From Sphingobium quisquiliarum P25 (GTDB lineage Bacteria; Pseudomonadota; Alphaproteobacteria; Sphingomonadales; Sphingomonadaceae), in contig NZ_ATHO01000074.1 in the NCBI RefSeq assembly GCF_000445065.1, positions 1 through 37,892 on the forward strand: 37,892 bases of DNA, written 5' to 3'. The notes under the pieces were generated by a model. That model worked only from the letters and a program-made list of their open reading frames with translations. It searched no databases and was not told where the DNA came from. A program made the position numbers and the translations under genes. Positions 24,415 to 33,010 of the stretch are shown piece after piece (positions within the stretch are counted from its first letter, which is position 1; the number at the start of each line of letters is the position of its first letter).

Positions 24415-25184
24415 AGTTCCGCTGCGCAGGCGGTGCAGGCGGGGTCCTTGGCGATGCTGACCGTGCGGAAGCGCATGGAGAGGAGGTCGGCGAGCAGCAG
24501 CTTGCCCGCCATATCCGCGCCGAAGGGCACCAGCGTGCGGATCACCTCCAGCGCGGCGAGGCTGCCCATCATTCCGGTCAGCGCGCCGATCACGCCGGTT
24601 TCCGCGCAGTTGCGTTCCGGCGCGTCTTCGGGATGGCCGACAAGGCAGCGATAGCAGGGCTGGTCCTTTTCCCAGCCGCGATAGGTGGCGAGCTGTCCCT
24701 CGAACGATCCGACCGCCGCCGACACGAGCGGGATGCGCAGCCTTTGCGCGCAATCCGCTACCGCCAGCCGGGTCGCGAAACTGTCGCACCCGTCCAGCAC
24801 CACATCGGCGTCGCGCAGCATCAGCGCGGCATTTTCCGCATCGAGCCGCGCGTTGATCGGGATCAGCTTTACATCCGGGTTGAGCCGCGCCGCTGCGGCC
24901 ATGGCGCGCTCCGCCTTGGGCGCGCCGATGTCGGCGGTGCCGAACAGGACTTGCCGTTGCAGGTTGGACAGCGCGACATGATCGTCATCTATGACCCGGA
25001 TGGTGCCGGCACCGGCGGCCGCCAGATAGAGGATAGCGGGACTGCCGATGCCGCCCGCGCCGATCACCGCGACATCGGCCGACAGCAGCCGCGCCTGCCC
25101 CGCGCCGCCAATCTCCTTGAGCACGATATGGCGGGCATAGCGTTCCAGCTGCTCGTCGGAGAGGGCGGCGGGGGATGGGGTCAT
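24402..25184 (-). CDS. moeB: ThiF/MoeB-family adenylyltransferase
   Basis: Adenylates the C-terminus of a ubiquitin-like sulfur carrier (MoaD or ThiS) for molybdopterin or thiamin synthesis. Of 260 residues, the E1-like Rossmann motif is [15 protein letters not shown] (40-54), the catalytic Asp region is [16 protein letters not shown] and CTAC supply the Zn site, and [11 protein letters not shown] is the cysteine-containing crossover segment. MoeB and ThiF cannot be separated from sequence alone, so the symbol is provisional. It overlaps dut by 4 bases (ATGA) and dsrE by 13. Confidence 0.9.
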   Translation of the reverse strand: MTPSPAALSDEQLERYARHIVLKEIGGAGQARLLSADVAVIGAGGIGSPAILYLAAAGAGTIRVIDDDHVALSNLQRQVLFGTADIGAPKAERAMAAAARLNPDVKLIPINARLDAENAALMLRDADVVLDGCDSFATRLAVADCAQRLRIPLVSAAVGSFEGQLATYRGWEKDQPCYRCLVGHPEDAPERNCAETGVIGALTGMMGSLAALEVIRTLVPFGADMAGKLLLADLLSMRFRTVSIAKDPACTACAAELCAT

Positions 25185-25645
25185 GAGGAACGGACTCCGG
25201 TCGATCCGAAACCACCCGAACCCCGGACGGTCGAGTCCAGTTCCTCCACCTCGGCGAAGCGGGCCATCTGGACCGGGGCCGCCACAAGCTGCGCGATGCG
25301 GTCGCCCCGTGCGATGACGAAGGGCGCATCGCCAAGGTTGATGAGGATGATCTTCAATTCGCCGCGATAATCCGCGTCGATCGTGCCCGGCGTGTTGGGC
25401 AGGCTGATCCCATGTTTGAGGGCGAGGCCCGAACGGGGGCGCACCTGCACTTCATAGCCGGCCGGGATGGCCATGGCGAAGCCGGTCGCGACGGCATGGC
25501 GCCCGCCGGGCTGCAACGTCACGTCTTCGGCCGAGACCACGTCCATCCCCGCCGCATGCGCCGTCGCATAGCCGGGTACGGGCAACCCTTCGCCATGCGG
25601 CAGGCGCTTGAGGCGGATTTCAATCGGAGCGAGATGCGAGGGCAT
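25181..25645 (-). CDS. dut: dUTP diphosphatase
   Basis: Trimeric dUTPase that hydrolyses dUTP to dUMP, limiting uracil in DNA and feeding dTMP synthesis. It has 154 residues. Motif 1 is AAGMDVVSA, motif 2 is [12 protein letters not shown], motif 3 is [18 protein letters not shown] with the catalytic-water Asp, motif 4 is GDRIAQLV and motif 5 is [10 protein letters not shown]. The chosen ATG lies inside the 3' end of coaBC (26-base overlap), and the stop overlaps the next gene by 4 bases, so translation is likely coupled on both sides. Confidence 0.95.
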   Translation of the reverse strand: MPSHLAPIEIRLKRLPHGEGLPVPGYATAHAAGMDVVSAEDVTLQPGGRHAVATGFAMAIPAGYEVQVRPRSGLALKHGISLPNTPGTIDADYRGELKIILINLGDAPFVIARGDRIAQLVAAPVQMARFAEVEELDSTVRGSGGFGSTGVRSS

Positions 25646-26885
25646 GGGCGACCTTTTCGATGAGGCGGGCGGCAACGGCATCCTTGGGCAGATGATCCCA
25701 GCTTTCGACGCCTTGCGCGGTGATGATATGGACGCTGTTATCGTCGCCGCCCATCACATCCCCCGACACGTCATTGGCGACGATCCAGTCCGCGCCCTTG
25801 CGCGCCAGCTTGGCTTGCGCATGTTCGGCCAGCTTCTCCGTCTCCGCCGCGAAGCCGACCAGAAGCGCCGGGCGCTGCGCATGGCGGCCGAGCGTCGCCA
25901 AAATATCGGGATTTTCGACCAGCGTGAGCGGCGCGGGCTTGCCCGATCCGTCCTTCTTGAGCTTCTGCCCGGCGGCGGCATCGGTGCGCCAGTCGGCCAC
26001 GGCAGCGACCATGATCGCGGCATCGGCGGGCAGCGCCGCCTCTACCGCCGTCATCATCTGCCGGGCGGTCTCCACATCCACCCGGTCGACGCCGGGCGGG
26101 GTGGGCAGATGCACCGGCCCTGCGACAAGGGTGACGCGCGCGCCTGCCCTTGCAGCGGCAGCGGCGATGGCGAAGCCCTGCTTCCCCGATGAGCGATTGG
26201 CGATGTAGCGCACCGGATCGATCGGCTCGTGGGTCGGCCCGGCGGTGATCAGGATGTGGCGGCCCTTCAACCCGCTTCCGTTCGCTTTGCGCATGTCGAG
26301 AAGCGGGGATGCGCCCGGCTTCTCGACTGCGCGCGAAGCGAACGGCGGCTGGAGCACACGCGTAATCGCCTCGACAATTGCCTCAGGGTCAGGCAGCCGT
26401 CCCTTGCCGAACTCGCCGCACGCCATCTCGCCCTCGTCCGGCTCCAGCACATGGATGCCGTCGGCGCGTAGCTGCGCGATATTTCTCTGCGTGGCGGCAT
26501 GGTGCCACATGCGCACATTCATGGCGGGCACGGCCAGCACCGGCTTGTCGGTGGCGAGCAGCAGTGTGGTGGCAAGGTCATCGGCGATGCCCGCCGCCAT
26601 CTTCGCCAGGATATTGGCGGTGGCGGGCGCGACCACGACCAGATCGGCCTGCCGCGAAAGCTGTATATGCCCGATCTCGCGTTCTTCCTTGAGGTCGAAC
26701 ATGTCGCCATAGACATGGTCTTCGGTCAGCACGCCCAGCGACAGGGGCGTCACGAACCGGCTGGCGCTGCCCGTCAGCACGGCGCGCACGGCGATGCCGC
26801 GTTTCCTGAGCAGCCGCACCAGCTCCAGCGACTTGTAGGCCGCGATGCCGCCGGACACGATCAGGAGGATGCGGGGCTGAGTCAT
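25620..26885 (-). CDS. coaBC: Bifunctional phosphopantothenoylcysteine decarboxylase / synthetase
   Basis: Makes 4'-phosphopantetheine for coenzyme A in two steps. It has 421 residues. The CoaC flavoprotein domain (1-175) carries the substrate-loop [12 protein letters not shown] and active-site Cys156 in [12 protein letters not shown]. The CoaB domain (about 208-400) begins [18 protein letters not shown] and has KLKK and [15 protein letters not shown]. Between them, residues about 181-203 ([20 protein letters not shown] and a few more) are encoded by a palindromic repeat, lengthening the linker. The start [12 protein letters not shown] overlaps the ubiB stop by 4 bases and the gene end overlaps dut. 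Confidence 0.96.
   Translation of the reverse strand: MTQPRILLIVSGGIAAYKSLELVRLLRKRGIAVRAVLTGSASRFVTPLSLGVLTEDHVYGDMFDLKEEREIGHIQLSRQADLVVVAPATANILAKMAAGIADDLATTLLLATDKPVLAVPAMNVRMWHHAATQRNIAQLRADGIHVLEPDEGEMACGEFGKGRLPDPEAIVEAITRVLQPPFASRAVEKPGASPLLDMRKANGSGLKGRHILITAGPTHEPIDPVRYIANRSSGKQGFAIAAAAARAGARVTLVAGPVHLPTPPGVDRVDVETARQMMTAVEAALPADAAIMVAAVADWRTDAAAGQKLKKDGSGKPAPLTLVENPDILATLGRHAQRPALLVGFAAETEKLAEHAQAKLARKGADWIVANDVSGDVMGGDDNSVHIITAQGVESWDHLPKDAVAARLIEKVAHALASRSD
26278..26345. repeat. Palindromic repeat inserted in frame within coaBC
   Basis: The left arm (26278-26304, 27 bases) starts CCGTTCGCTT and ends GTCGAGAAGC. The right arm (26318-26345, 28 bases) is its reverse complement apart from a one-base indel and one or two mismatches. 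The spacer is 13 bases. Like the gluQ element it begins with CCGTTCG and has GTCGA near the inner edge, but the middle differs, so it may be a second subfamily. It falls exactly in the linker joining the CoaC and CoaB domains, where an insertion is tolerable. Confidence 0.82.
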
Positions 26886-28423
26886 AGCTGAATGTGTAGC
26901 AGGGCGGTCGCCAGCGCTCCAGCCACGGCGGCGACCCCGGCGACGGCGGCATAGCGCCACCCCCCGCCGACGCGGATCAGCTTCACCTCGGTCAACGGCG
27001 GCGGCGGCGGCGCGCCGCCTTTTTCGGGGAAGGCTTCCTCGATCCGCCGGACGAGGCCGGGCAGCCGCTGGAGCGTGCGCCAGTTTTCGATCAGCGCGTC
27101 AGCCGCCTTCGCCTCCGGCCCCAGTTCGGATCGCAGCCATTCCTTCACATAGGGGCCGCTGGTTTCCCACAGGTTGATGTCGGGGTCGAGCGCCGTCGCG
27201 ACGCCCTCCACCATGACCATCGTCTTCTGGAGCAGCAGCAGGTGCGGCTGGGTCTGCATATCGAAATCGCGGGTGATGGCGAACAGGCCGTCCAGCATGC
27301 CGCCGACCGACAGTTCGCGCACGGGCTTGCCGCGCATCGGCTCGCCCACGGCGCGCAGGGCGGTCGCGAACTCCTCCACATTATGGTGGCCGGGCACATA
27401 TTGCGCCTCGAAATGGATTTCCGCCACGCGCTTGTAGTTGCCGGTGATCAGGCCATAGAGGATTTCCGCCAGCCACATGCGCGCGCGCCGGTCGATGCGG
27501 CCCATGATGCCGAAGTCGATCGCCACGATATCGTTGTTCGCGGTGACGAACAGGTTGCCCTGATGCATGTCCGCGTGGAAGAAGCCTTCGGCAATGGCCT
27601 GCCGCAGGAAGGCGTTGACCAGCCGCGCGGCCAGTTCCTTGACGTCATGGCCAGCGGCGATCAGCGCGTCGCGATCGGAAATCTTGATCCCGTCGATCCA
27701 CTCCATCGTCATGACCTTGCCGGTCGTGCGATCCCAGTCGATCCGCGGTACTCGATAGCCGGGCATCGCCTGCATCGCTTCGGCCAGTTCGGAAGCCGAC
27801 GCCGCTTCCCGCCGCAGGTCCAGCTCGCGCGCGGTCCAGCGCTTCATATTGGCGATGACGAGGCGGGGGCGCAGCCGCGCGATCTCGCCACCCAGCATCT
27901 CGGCATGGGCGGCCGCCCATTCATAGGTCTGGATGTCGCGGTTGAACTGGTCCGTGACGCCGGGGCGGATGACCTTCACCGCGACCTCGCGTCCATCGGC
28001 GGTCACCGCGCGGTGCACCTGCGCGATGGAGGCCGCGCCCACCGGATCTTCGTCGAAACGGCTGTACAGCGCCTCAAGCGGCCGTCCGAAACTCTGCTCC
28101 ACCTGCGCGCGGATGGTGGCGAAGGGGACGGGCGGCAGCGCATCCTGAAGGCGCAGCAGGTCGTTCGCCGCTTCCTCGCCGACCAGATCGGGGCGCGTCG
28201 CCAGCGTCTGGCCCAGCTTGATCGCCGCCGGACCGATCGCCTGGAAAGCGTCGGCATAGCGCGGCTGGCGCGGCACGCGGGCGCCGATCCGCGCCAGCCT
28301 GACCAGCCGCCGCACGGGCGAGGGGGTCAGCGGATCACGCTCGATCCCCCGCAATGCGCCGTGGCGCGCCAGGGTGCGGCCCCATTTCAGCAGCCGCCAT
28401 ATATGCGTCACATGGGCAGGCAC
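26882..28423 (-). CDS. ubiB: UbiB-family atypical kinase/ATPase, ubiquinone biosynthesis
   Basis: A membrane-bound ADCK/ABC1-type ATPase that supports ubiquinone synthesis. It has 513 residues. The signature KxGQ appears as IKLGQTLATRPDL, the Ala-rich nucleotide loop as VGAASIAQVHRA, followed by VAVKVIRPGV, and later HADMHQGNLF and VAIDFGIMGR (Asp for Mg). A C-terminal hydrophobic pair (about 490-513) anchors it in the inner membrane. It follows ubiE after 6 bases and overlaps coaBC by 4 bases. Confidence 0.95.
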   Translation of the reverse strand: MPAHVTHIWRLLKWGRTLARHGALRGIERDPLTPSPVRRLVRLARIGARVPRQPRYADAFQAIGPAAIKLGQTLATRPDLVGEEAANDLLRLQDALPPVPFATIRAQVEQSFGRPLEALYSRFDEDPVGAASIAQVHRAVTADGREVAVKVIRPGVTDQFNRDIQTYEWAAAHAEMLGGEIARLRPRLVIANMKRWTARELDLRREAASASELAEAMQAMPGYRVPRIDWDRTTGKVMTMEWIDGIKISDRDALIAAGHDVKELAARLVNAFLRQAIAEGFFHADMHQGNLFVTANNDIVAIDFGIMGRIDRRARMWLAEILYGLITGNYKRVAEIHFEAQYVPGHHNVEEFATALRAVGEPMRGKPVRELSVGGMLDGLFAITRDFDMQTQPHLLLLQKTMVMVEGVATALDPDINLWETSGPYVKEWLRSELGPEAKAADALIENWRTLQRLPGLVRRIEEAFPEKGGAPPPPPLTEVKLIRVGGGWRYAAVAGVAAVAGALATALLHIQL

Positions 28424-28429
28424 AGCCGC

Positions 28430-29161
28430 TCAGATCTTCCAGCCGCTGTGGATCGCGACCAGCCCGCCCAATATCGGCTCGACCCTGGTCTGGACGAAAC
28501 CGGCGGCGCGGATCATCCTTTCGAATTCCGGCATGGGCGGGAAGCGGCGGATCGATTCGATCAGGTAGCGATAACTGTCCTCGTCATCGGCCAGCAGCTT
28601 GCCGAGCCTGGGCACCAGCCGGTGCGAATAGACGTCATAGACATCGGCGAAACCGGGCCAGGTGGTGGTGGAAAATTCCAGGCAGAAAAAGCGCCCGCCA
28701 TATTTCAGCACCCGGTGCGCTTCCCGCAGCGCCTTGTCGATATGGGTGACGTTGCGGATGCCGAACGCGATGGTGTAGGCGTCGAAGCTGCGATCGGAAA
28801 AGCCGAGTTCCTCCGCATTCTGTTCCGACCAGACCAGTCCTTCCAGTCCCTTCTTGCGCGCGCGTTCCATGCCGACGGCCAGCATTTCGGAATTGATGTC
28901 CGCCACGGTCACATGCGCGCCATGTTTCGCGAGGCGGAAGGCGATGTCGCCGGTGCCGCCCGCCATGTCCAGGATGGCTTCGTCGCGGCGCGGCTTCACG
29001 CGGTTGACGAACTGATCCTTCCAAAGCCGGTGCGCGCCGCCCGACATGGCGTCGTTCATCAGGTCATATTTGGACGCGACGTTGGAAAAGACGGCGCGAA
29101 CCATCCCTTGCTTTTCAGTAGCATCGACATCGCGATAGCCAAAGGATGCGGTCTCGGTCAT
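28430..29161 (-). CDS. ubiE: Ubiquinone/menaquinone biosynthesis C-methyltransferase
   Basis: SAM-dependent methyltransferase of the quinone ring. It has 243 residues, with FSNVASKYDLMNDAMSGGAHRLWKD at the start of the family core (here split by position: about 24-48), the SAM loop ILDMAGGTGDIAFRLA, and VTHIDKALREAHRVLKYGGR. The start MTETASFGYRDV matches family lengths. It is first of the six-gene operon and divergent from mutM with 92 bases between the start codons, so both promoters lie there. Confidence 0.95.
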   Translation of the reverse strand: MTETASFGYRDVDATEKQGMVRAVFSNVASKYDLMNDAMSGGAHRLWKDQFVNRVKPRRDEAILDMAGGTGDIAFRLAKHGAHVTVADINSEMLAVGMERARKKGLEGLVWSEQNAEELGFSDRSFDAYTIAFGIRNVTHIDKALREAHRVLKYGGRFFCLEFSTTTWPGFADVYDVYSHRLVPRLGKLLADDEDSYRYLIESIRRFPPMPEFERMIRAAGFVQTRVEPILGGLVAIHSGWKI

Positions 29162-29253
29162 GGGCAACGCTCTAGCCACAGATTGGCCGCCATGCCAGCC
29201 GCCTTTTCGCGGGCCTGCTTCTCTCACGCCGCCCGAACGCCTAAATGGGTGCG

Positions 29254-30066
29254 ATGCCTGAGCTTCCCGAAGTCGAAACCACCGTCGCTGGCCTGCGCTC
29301 CGTACTGGAAGGCAGCGTGTTGACCCGCGTCGAGCCGCGTCGCGCCGACCTGCGCTTCCCCATCCCCGCCGACCTGCGGCAGCGGCTTACCGGAGCCAGG
29401 GTGACGGGCCTGTCCCGGCGCGCGAAATATGGGCTGGTGGAGACGGATCGCGGCGACACGCTGATCTTTCATTTGGGGATGTCCGGGCGCTGGCGAATCG
29501 ATCCGGCGGAGATCGGCGCGCATGATCATCTGTTGCTGGAAACGGAAGGCGGGCGGCTGCTCTCGCTCAACGACCCGCGCCGGTTCGGTTCGCTCGATCT
29601 GGTGCGCAGCGATGCATGGGCGGACTATGCGCCCTTCACGCGCATGGGGCCTGAGCCGCTGGGACCGGACTTTTCCGCCGATGCCCTGGCGCGCGCGCTG
29701 GAGGGGAAGGCGGCGTCGATCAAGTCGGCGCTGCTCGACCAGCGCGTGGTCGCGGGGCTGGGCAACATCTATGTGTGCGAGGCGCTCAACATGGCGGGCA
29801 TAGCGCCCACGCGCCCGGCAGGGCGGATCGGCCGCGCGCGCCTCATCCTGCTGGTCGACGCCATCCGGCAGGTGCTGACGGCGGCCATCGCGGCGGGGGG
29901 ATCGACCCTGCGCGACTATGCGCGGCCCGATGGCGAGCTGGGCTATTTTTCGAAGCAATGGCGCGTCTATGGCCGGGAAGGGGAAAGCTGCGCCTGCGGG
30001 GGCGCGATCCGGCGGCGGACCGATGGCGGGCGGTCGACCTTCTACTGCCCCAGATGCCAGAAGTAG
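29254..30066 (+). CDS. mutM: Formamidopyrimidine-DNA glycosylase
   Basis: Removes oxidised purines such as 8-oxoguanine and cuts the strand by beta/delta-elimination. It has 270 residues. The N-terminus must be MPELPEVET because Pro2 is the catalytic nucleophile after Met removal. This decides the start over the ATG at 29245. Also visible are the conserved Lys in RRAKYGLVE and the C-terminal zinc finger CACGGAIRRRTDGGRSTFYC ending CPRCQK. Confidence 0.96.
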   Translation: MPELPEVETTVAGLRSVLEGSVLTRVEPRRADLRFPIPADLRQRLTGARVTGLSRRAKYGLVETDRGDTLIFHLGMSGRWRIDPAEIGAHDHLLLETEGGRLLSLNDPRRFGSLDLVRSDAWADYAPFTRMGPEPLGPDFSADALARALEGKAASIKSALLDQRVVAGLGNIYVCEALNMAGIAPTRPAGRIGRARLILLVDAIRQVLTAAIAAGGSTLRDYARPDGELGYFSKQWRVYGREGESCACGGAIRRRTDGGRSTFYCPRCQK

Positions 30067-30183
30067 CGCCGCTCTGCCGGTTGACGATGGTGCCGAACCC
30101 CTGTAAGGGGCGCACCTTCACGGGGCTGGCAGGCGATTCCGGCTGGCTCCATTTCCGAGATTTGACGAGACCGAGGATTGTAA

Positions 30184-30447
30184 ATGGCCAATACGCCGCA
30201 AGCCAAGAAGCGCATCCGCCGCAACGCCCGCCGCGCCGAAATCAACGGCGCCCGCATCAGCCGGATCCGCACCCTGGTGAAGAAGGTCGAAGCCGCTCTC
30301 GCCGCTGGCGACAAGACGGCGGCGGCCTCGGCGCTTCAGTCGGTGCAGCCTGAACTGGCGCGCGGCGTGGCGCGCGGCGTGCTGCACAAGAATACCGCGG
30401 CCCGCAAGTTCGGCCGCCTGACCAAGCGCGTCAGCGCGCTCGGCTGA
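30184..30447 (+). CDS. rpsT: 30S ribosomal protein S20
   Basis: Primary 16S rRNA-binding ribosomal protein. It has 87 residues, basic, starting [19 protein letters not shown] with the family's helix-bundle composition and ending [11 protein letters not shown]. It sits between mutM and dnaA, an arrangement common in alphaproteobacteria. A clear terminator follows. Confidence 0.97.
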   Translation: MANTPQAKKRIRRNARRAEINGARISRIRTLVKKVEAALAAGDKTAAASALQSVQPELARGVARGVLHKNTAARKFGRLTKRVSALG

Positions 30448-30480
30448 GCCGCAGCCAAGATTTACTGTCAGATCGAGATC

Positions 30481-30512
30481 GCCCGTCCCGCAGATGCGGG
30501 GCGGGCTTTTTT
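30481..30512 (+). terminator. Rho-independent terminator after rpsT
   Basis: Stem GCCCGTCCCGC / GCGGGGCGGGC (11 pairs, one G-U) with a 4-base loop and six T residues directly after. It isolates rpsT from dnaA, so dnaA needs its own promoter. Confidence 0.92.
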
Positions 30513-30880
30513 CATTGGTCTGTAACAGAACGGCACGCCGGGAGGGCCATTGCGGCATGGCCGGATTCCCGCGATTCGAGCAAAACAGGGTCAGACCCTA
30601 CCTGCATAATATATTGAATATATTGCCATTTTTTAAATCTGGCGCATTTCCGCGGGTTTGTTGAGTCAACGGCTTTATTTCACATTTTTGACCCGGGCCG
30701 CCCTTGATCAGGCGAAGAAGGCCTGTCTATTTTCAACTCTCTGGCCGCCAGCGAATCGATTTTGGCGGCCGTCATACGGTTAGTCGGCACAGGTGCGTTG
30801 GAAAGGCGATGCTTTTCCAAATGGTTCTCTGTGTCTTGAAGCTCCGCTCCGGGGCACAGTTGATGGGGGTCGACTGTTTT
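30513..30880 (+). promoter_or_regulatory. dnaA leader region, AT-rich with four GANTC sites
   Basis: The 368 bases between the rpsT terminator and dnaA hold no convincing gene. The part from 30600 to 30700 is strikingly AT-rich against the surrounding DNA. Four GANTC sequences occur at 30564, 30573, 30663 and 30753; GANTC is the target of the cell-cycle methylase CcrM in alphaproteobacteria. The one at 30663 is inside the inverted repeat GTTGAGTCAAC. No perfect TTATCCACA DnaA box is visible, so I call this a promoter/regulatory region and not an origin. Confidence 0.6.
30608..30625. repeat. Tandem 9-base AT-rich repeat
   Basis: AATATATTG occurs twice back to back (30608-30616, 30617-30625) in the dnaA leader. 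It is followed by a run CCATTTTTTAAAT. It could be a melting element or regulator site; nothing proves either. Confidence 0.8.
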
Positions 30881-32296
30881 ATGAAGGGTATTGCGGCATT
30901 GACTGGAAGTTCGCCTGTTCAGGATGCGCAGGACCATGCGCGTCTGGATGCGGCCTGGGACGCCATCCGCGCTGGTCTGCGCCGCGACATTGGCGCGCGC
31001 ATGTTCGACCAGTGGCTGAAGGCCGCCCGGCTGGGCGAATATTGCCCGGATTCGCAGACGCTGGACCTGCTGTTCGCGTCCGATTTCACCGCCAATTTCG
31101 TTTCGGGCCATTTCGGTGACCGGATTCGCATGGCCTGGCGTAGCGCGGCGGCCGGAGTGCGCGAAGTCCGCCTGCGCCGCGCGCCCAACGCCATGGGGCC
31201 GCGCCTTCTGGAAGTCGCGCCCGTGCAGGAGCTTGCCGAGCCGCAGGAATCAGAAGCGCAGGAAGGCCCCGCCGCCTGCAATTTCCAGCCGCGCCATAGC
31301 TTCGACGATTTCGTGACCGGCGAAACCAACCAGCTTGCCTGGTCGGCGGCCCAGGCGCTGGCGGGCGAGGCGCAACCCCGGTTCAGTCCGCTTTTCATCC
31401 ATGGCGGCACGGGGCAGGGCAAGACGCACCTGCTGCATGCGATCGCGGGCAGCTTTTCAGGCCATTCGCCTACCGCCCCGGTGCTCTATATGTCGGCCGA
31501 ACGGTTCATGATGGAATTCGTGAACGCGATGCGCGCCAATGACACCATGACGTTCAAGGCGCGGCTGCGCGCGGCGCGGCTGCTGCTGATCGACGACATC
31601 CAGTTCATCGCGGGCAAGGGATCGACGCAGGAGGAGTTTCTCCACACGATCAACGACCTGATCGATTCGGGCGCCCGGATCGTCGTGACCGCCGACCGCG
31701 CGCCGCAACTGCTCGATTCGATCGATCCGCGCATCCTGTCGCGCCTGGCCGGCGGGCTGGTGGCGGATATTCGCCCTGCCGGTCTGGACCTGCGCCTCGC
31801 CATATTGGAAGCCAAGCGCGCCATCGCGGGCGACCCGCCGGTGCCCGATGCCGTGATCGACTTCCTCGCACGGTCGATCCGCTCCAACATCCGGGAACTG
31901 GAAGGCGCGTTCAACAAGCTGATCGCCTATGGCCAGTTGACCGGGCGCTCGATCGACCTGGAATTTGCCCAGGGGATGCTCGCCGACGCCGTGCGCGCCA
32001 ATGCGCGCCGGATCACGGTGGATGAAATCCAGAAGGTCTGCGCCGCGCATTACAAGATCGACGCGGCGGAGATGCGCTCCAAGCGCCGCGCGCGCGCTGT
32101 CGCCCGGCCTCGGCAGGTCGCCATGTATCTCGCCAAGAAGATGACGCCGCGTTCGCTGCCGGAGATCGGACGGATCTTCGGCGGGCGTGATCACAGCACC
32201 GTGATCCACGCCGTCAAGACGATCGAAGAGTTGCGGCAGACGAATCCCGACATGGATGCCGACATTCGCGCGTTGCAGCGTCAGCTGGAAAACTGA
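30881..32296 (+). CDS. dnaA: Chromosomal replication initiator protein DnaA
   Basis: AAA+ ATPase that opens the origin and also regulates transcription. From the chosen start it has 471 residues. Domain I is near WDAIRAGLRRDIGARMFDQW. The AAA+ core has FIHGGTGQGKTHLLHA (Walker A), LLLIDDIQFIAG (Walker B) and RILSRLAGGL. Domain IV ends with the helix-turn-helix signature SLPEIGRIFGGRDHSTVIH. Start is uncertain: MKGIAAL at 30881 is used, while an ATG at 30863 (with GGGG upstream) or others further up are possible. Domain II is short. Confidence 0.95.
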   Translation: MKGIAALTGSSPVQDAQDHARLDAAWDAIRAGLRRDIGARMFDQWLKAARLGEYCPDSQTLDLLFASDFTANFVSGHFGDRIRMAWRSAAAGVREVRLRRAPNAMGPRLLEVAPVQELAEPQESEAQEGPAACNFQPRHSFDDFVTGETNQLAWSAAQALAGEAQPRFSPLFIHGGTGQGKTHLLHAIAGSFSGHSPTAPVLYMSAERFMMEFVNAMRANDTMTFKARLRAARLLLIDDIQFIAGKGSTQEEFLHTINDLIDSGARIVVTADRAPQLLDSIDPRILSRLAGGLVADIRPAGLDLRLAILEAKRAIAGDPPVPDAVIDFLARSIRSNIRELEGAFNKLIAYGQLTGRSIDLEFAQGMLADAVRANARRITVDEIQKVCAAHYKIDAAEMRSKRRARAVARPRQVAMYLAKKMTPRSLPEIGRIFGGRDHSTVIHAVKTIEELRQTNPDMDADIRALQRQLEN

Positions 32297-32313
32297 TCCT
32301 TGGAGAATAGGGC

Positions 32314-32943
32314 ATGAGGGCGGCGGCGCGCGATTTCATCCGGCATGTCGCGCTGCTGCTGGCGGCGCTGCTGTGCCTGCCGCCTGCCCTCGCGCAGGTG
32401 CCTGCGGCCTCCCCGCCGCCCGCCGATGTGCGTGTGGCGCTGGATACGTCTGCGGGGCGCATCCTGGTCGCCGTCCACCTCGCCAAGGCCCCTGTCACCG
32501 CCGCCAATTTCCTGCGCTATGTCGATCAGAAGCGGTTCGACGGCACGCTATTCTACCGCGGCGTCGGTTCGGCCGATTACGGCTTTGTGCAGGGCGGCGC
32601 GCAGAATGATCCCAAGCGCGTCCTGCCGCCGATCGCGCATGAGCCCACCAGCAGGACCGGCCTCACCCATGACGATGGCGCGCTGTCCATGGCCCGCTAT
32701 GCGCCGGGGAGTGCGACGGGGGATTTCTTCATCGTGCTCGGCAAGATGCCGGGCATGGACGCGCAGCCGCAAGCGCCGGGCGATAATCAGGGCTTCGCGG
32801 TGTTCGCCCATGTGGTCGAGGGCATGGACGTGGTCCGCGCGATCCTGGCCGCGCCCAAATCCCCGGCAGCGGGCGAGGGCGTGATGAAGGGGCAGATGCT
32901 GGAACAGCCGGTAAAGATCATCAGCGCCCGGCGCGTGCCCTGA
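32314..32943 (+). CDS. Periplasmic cyclophilin-type peptidyl-prolyl isomerase
   Basis: Proline isomerase of 209 residues with a signal peptide (RHVALLLAALLCLPPALAQ) for export. The cyclophilin fold is visible: VRVALDTSAGRILVAVHLAKAP start, GTLFYRGVGSADYGFVQGG, ARYAPGSATGDFFIVLG and VFAHVVEGMDVVRAI. Several usual active-site residues differ from human CypA (for example no FHR motif; FYR instead), as in other bacterial members. It begins 17 bases after dnaA with GGAGAATAGGG as ribosome site. Confidence 0.9.
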   Translation: MRAAARDFIRHVALLLAALLCLPPALAQVPAASPPPADVRVALDTSAGRILVAVHLAKAPVTAANFLRYVDQKRFDGTLFYRGVGSADYGFVQGGAQNDPKRVLPPIAHEPTSRTGLTHDDGALSMARYAPGSATGDFFIVLGKMPGMDAQPQAPGDNQGFAVFAHVVEGMDVVRAILAAPKSPAAGEGVMKGQMLEQPVKIISARRVP

Positions 32944-32963
32944 TCCGCAGCGGGCAAAGGAAA

Positions 32964-32988
32964 GCCCGGCGGTTTCGGGCCGCCGGGC
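32964..32988. terminator. Bidirectional hairpin between convergent genes
   Basis: Perfect 9-base stem GCCCGGCGG / CCGCCGGGC with a 7-base loop between the cyclophilin and DUF4136 stops. It lacks a long T run, so termination strength is uncertain. Confidence 0.65.
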
Positions 32989-33010
32989 GCTTCCATGCCG
33001 ATGAGGAGCG

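Noticed and set aside
30513..30880. Chromosomal origin next to dnaA
   Set aside because: No good TTATCCACA-type box on either strand; the closest (TTATTTCACA) has an extra base. AT-richness alone is not enough.
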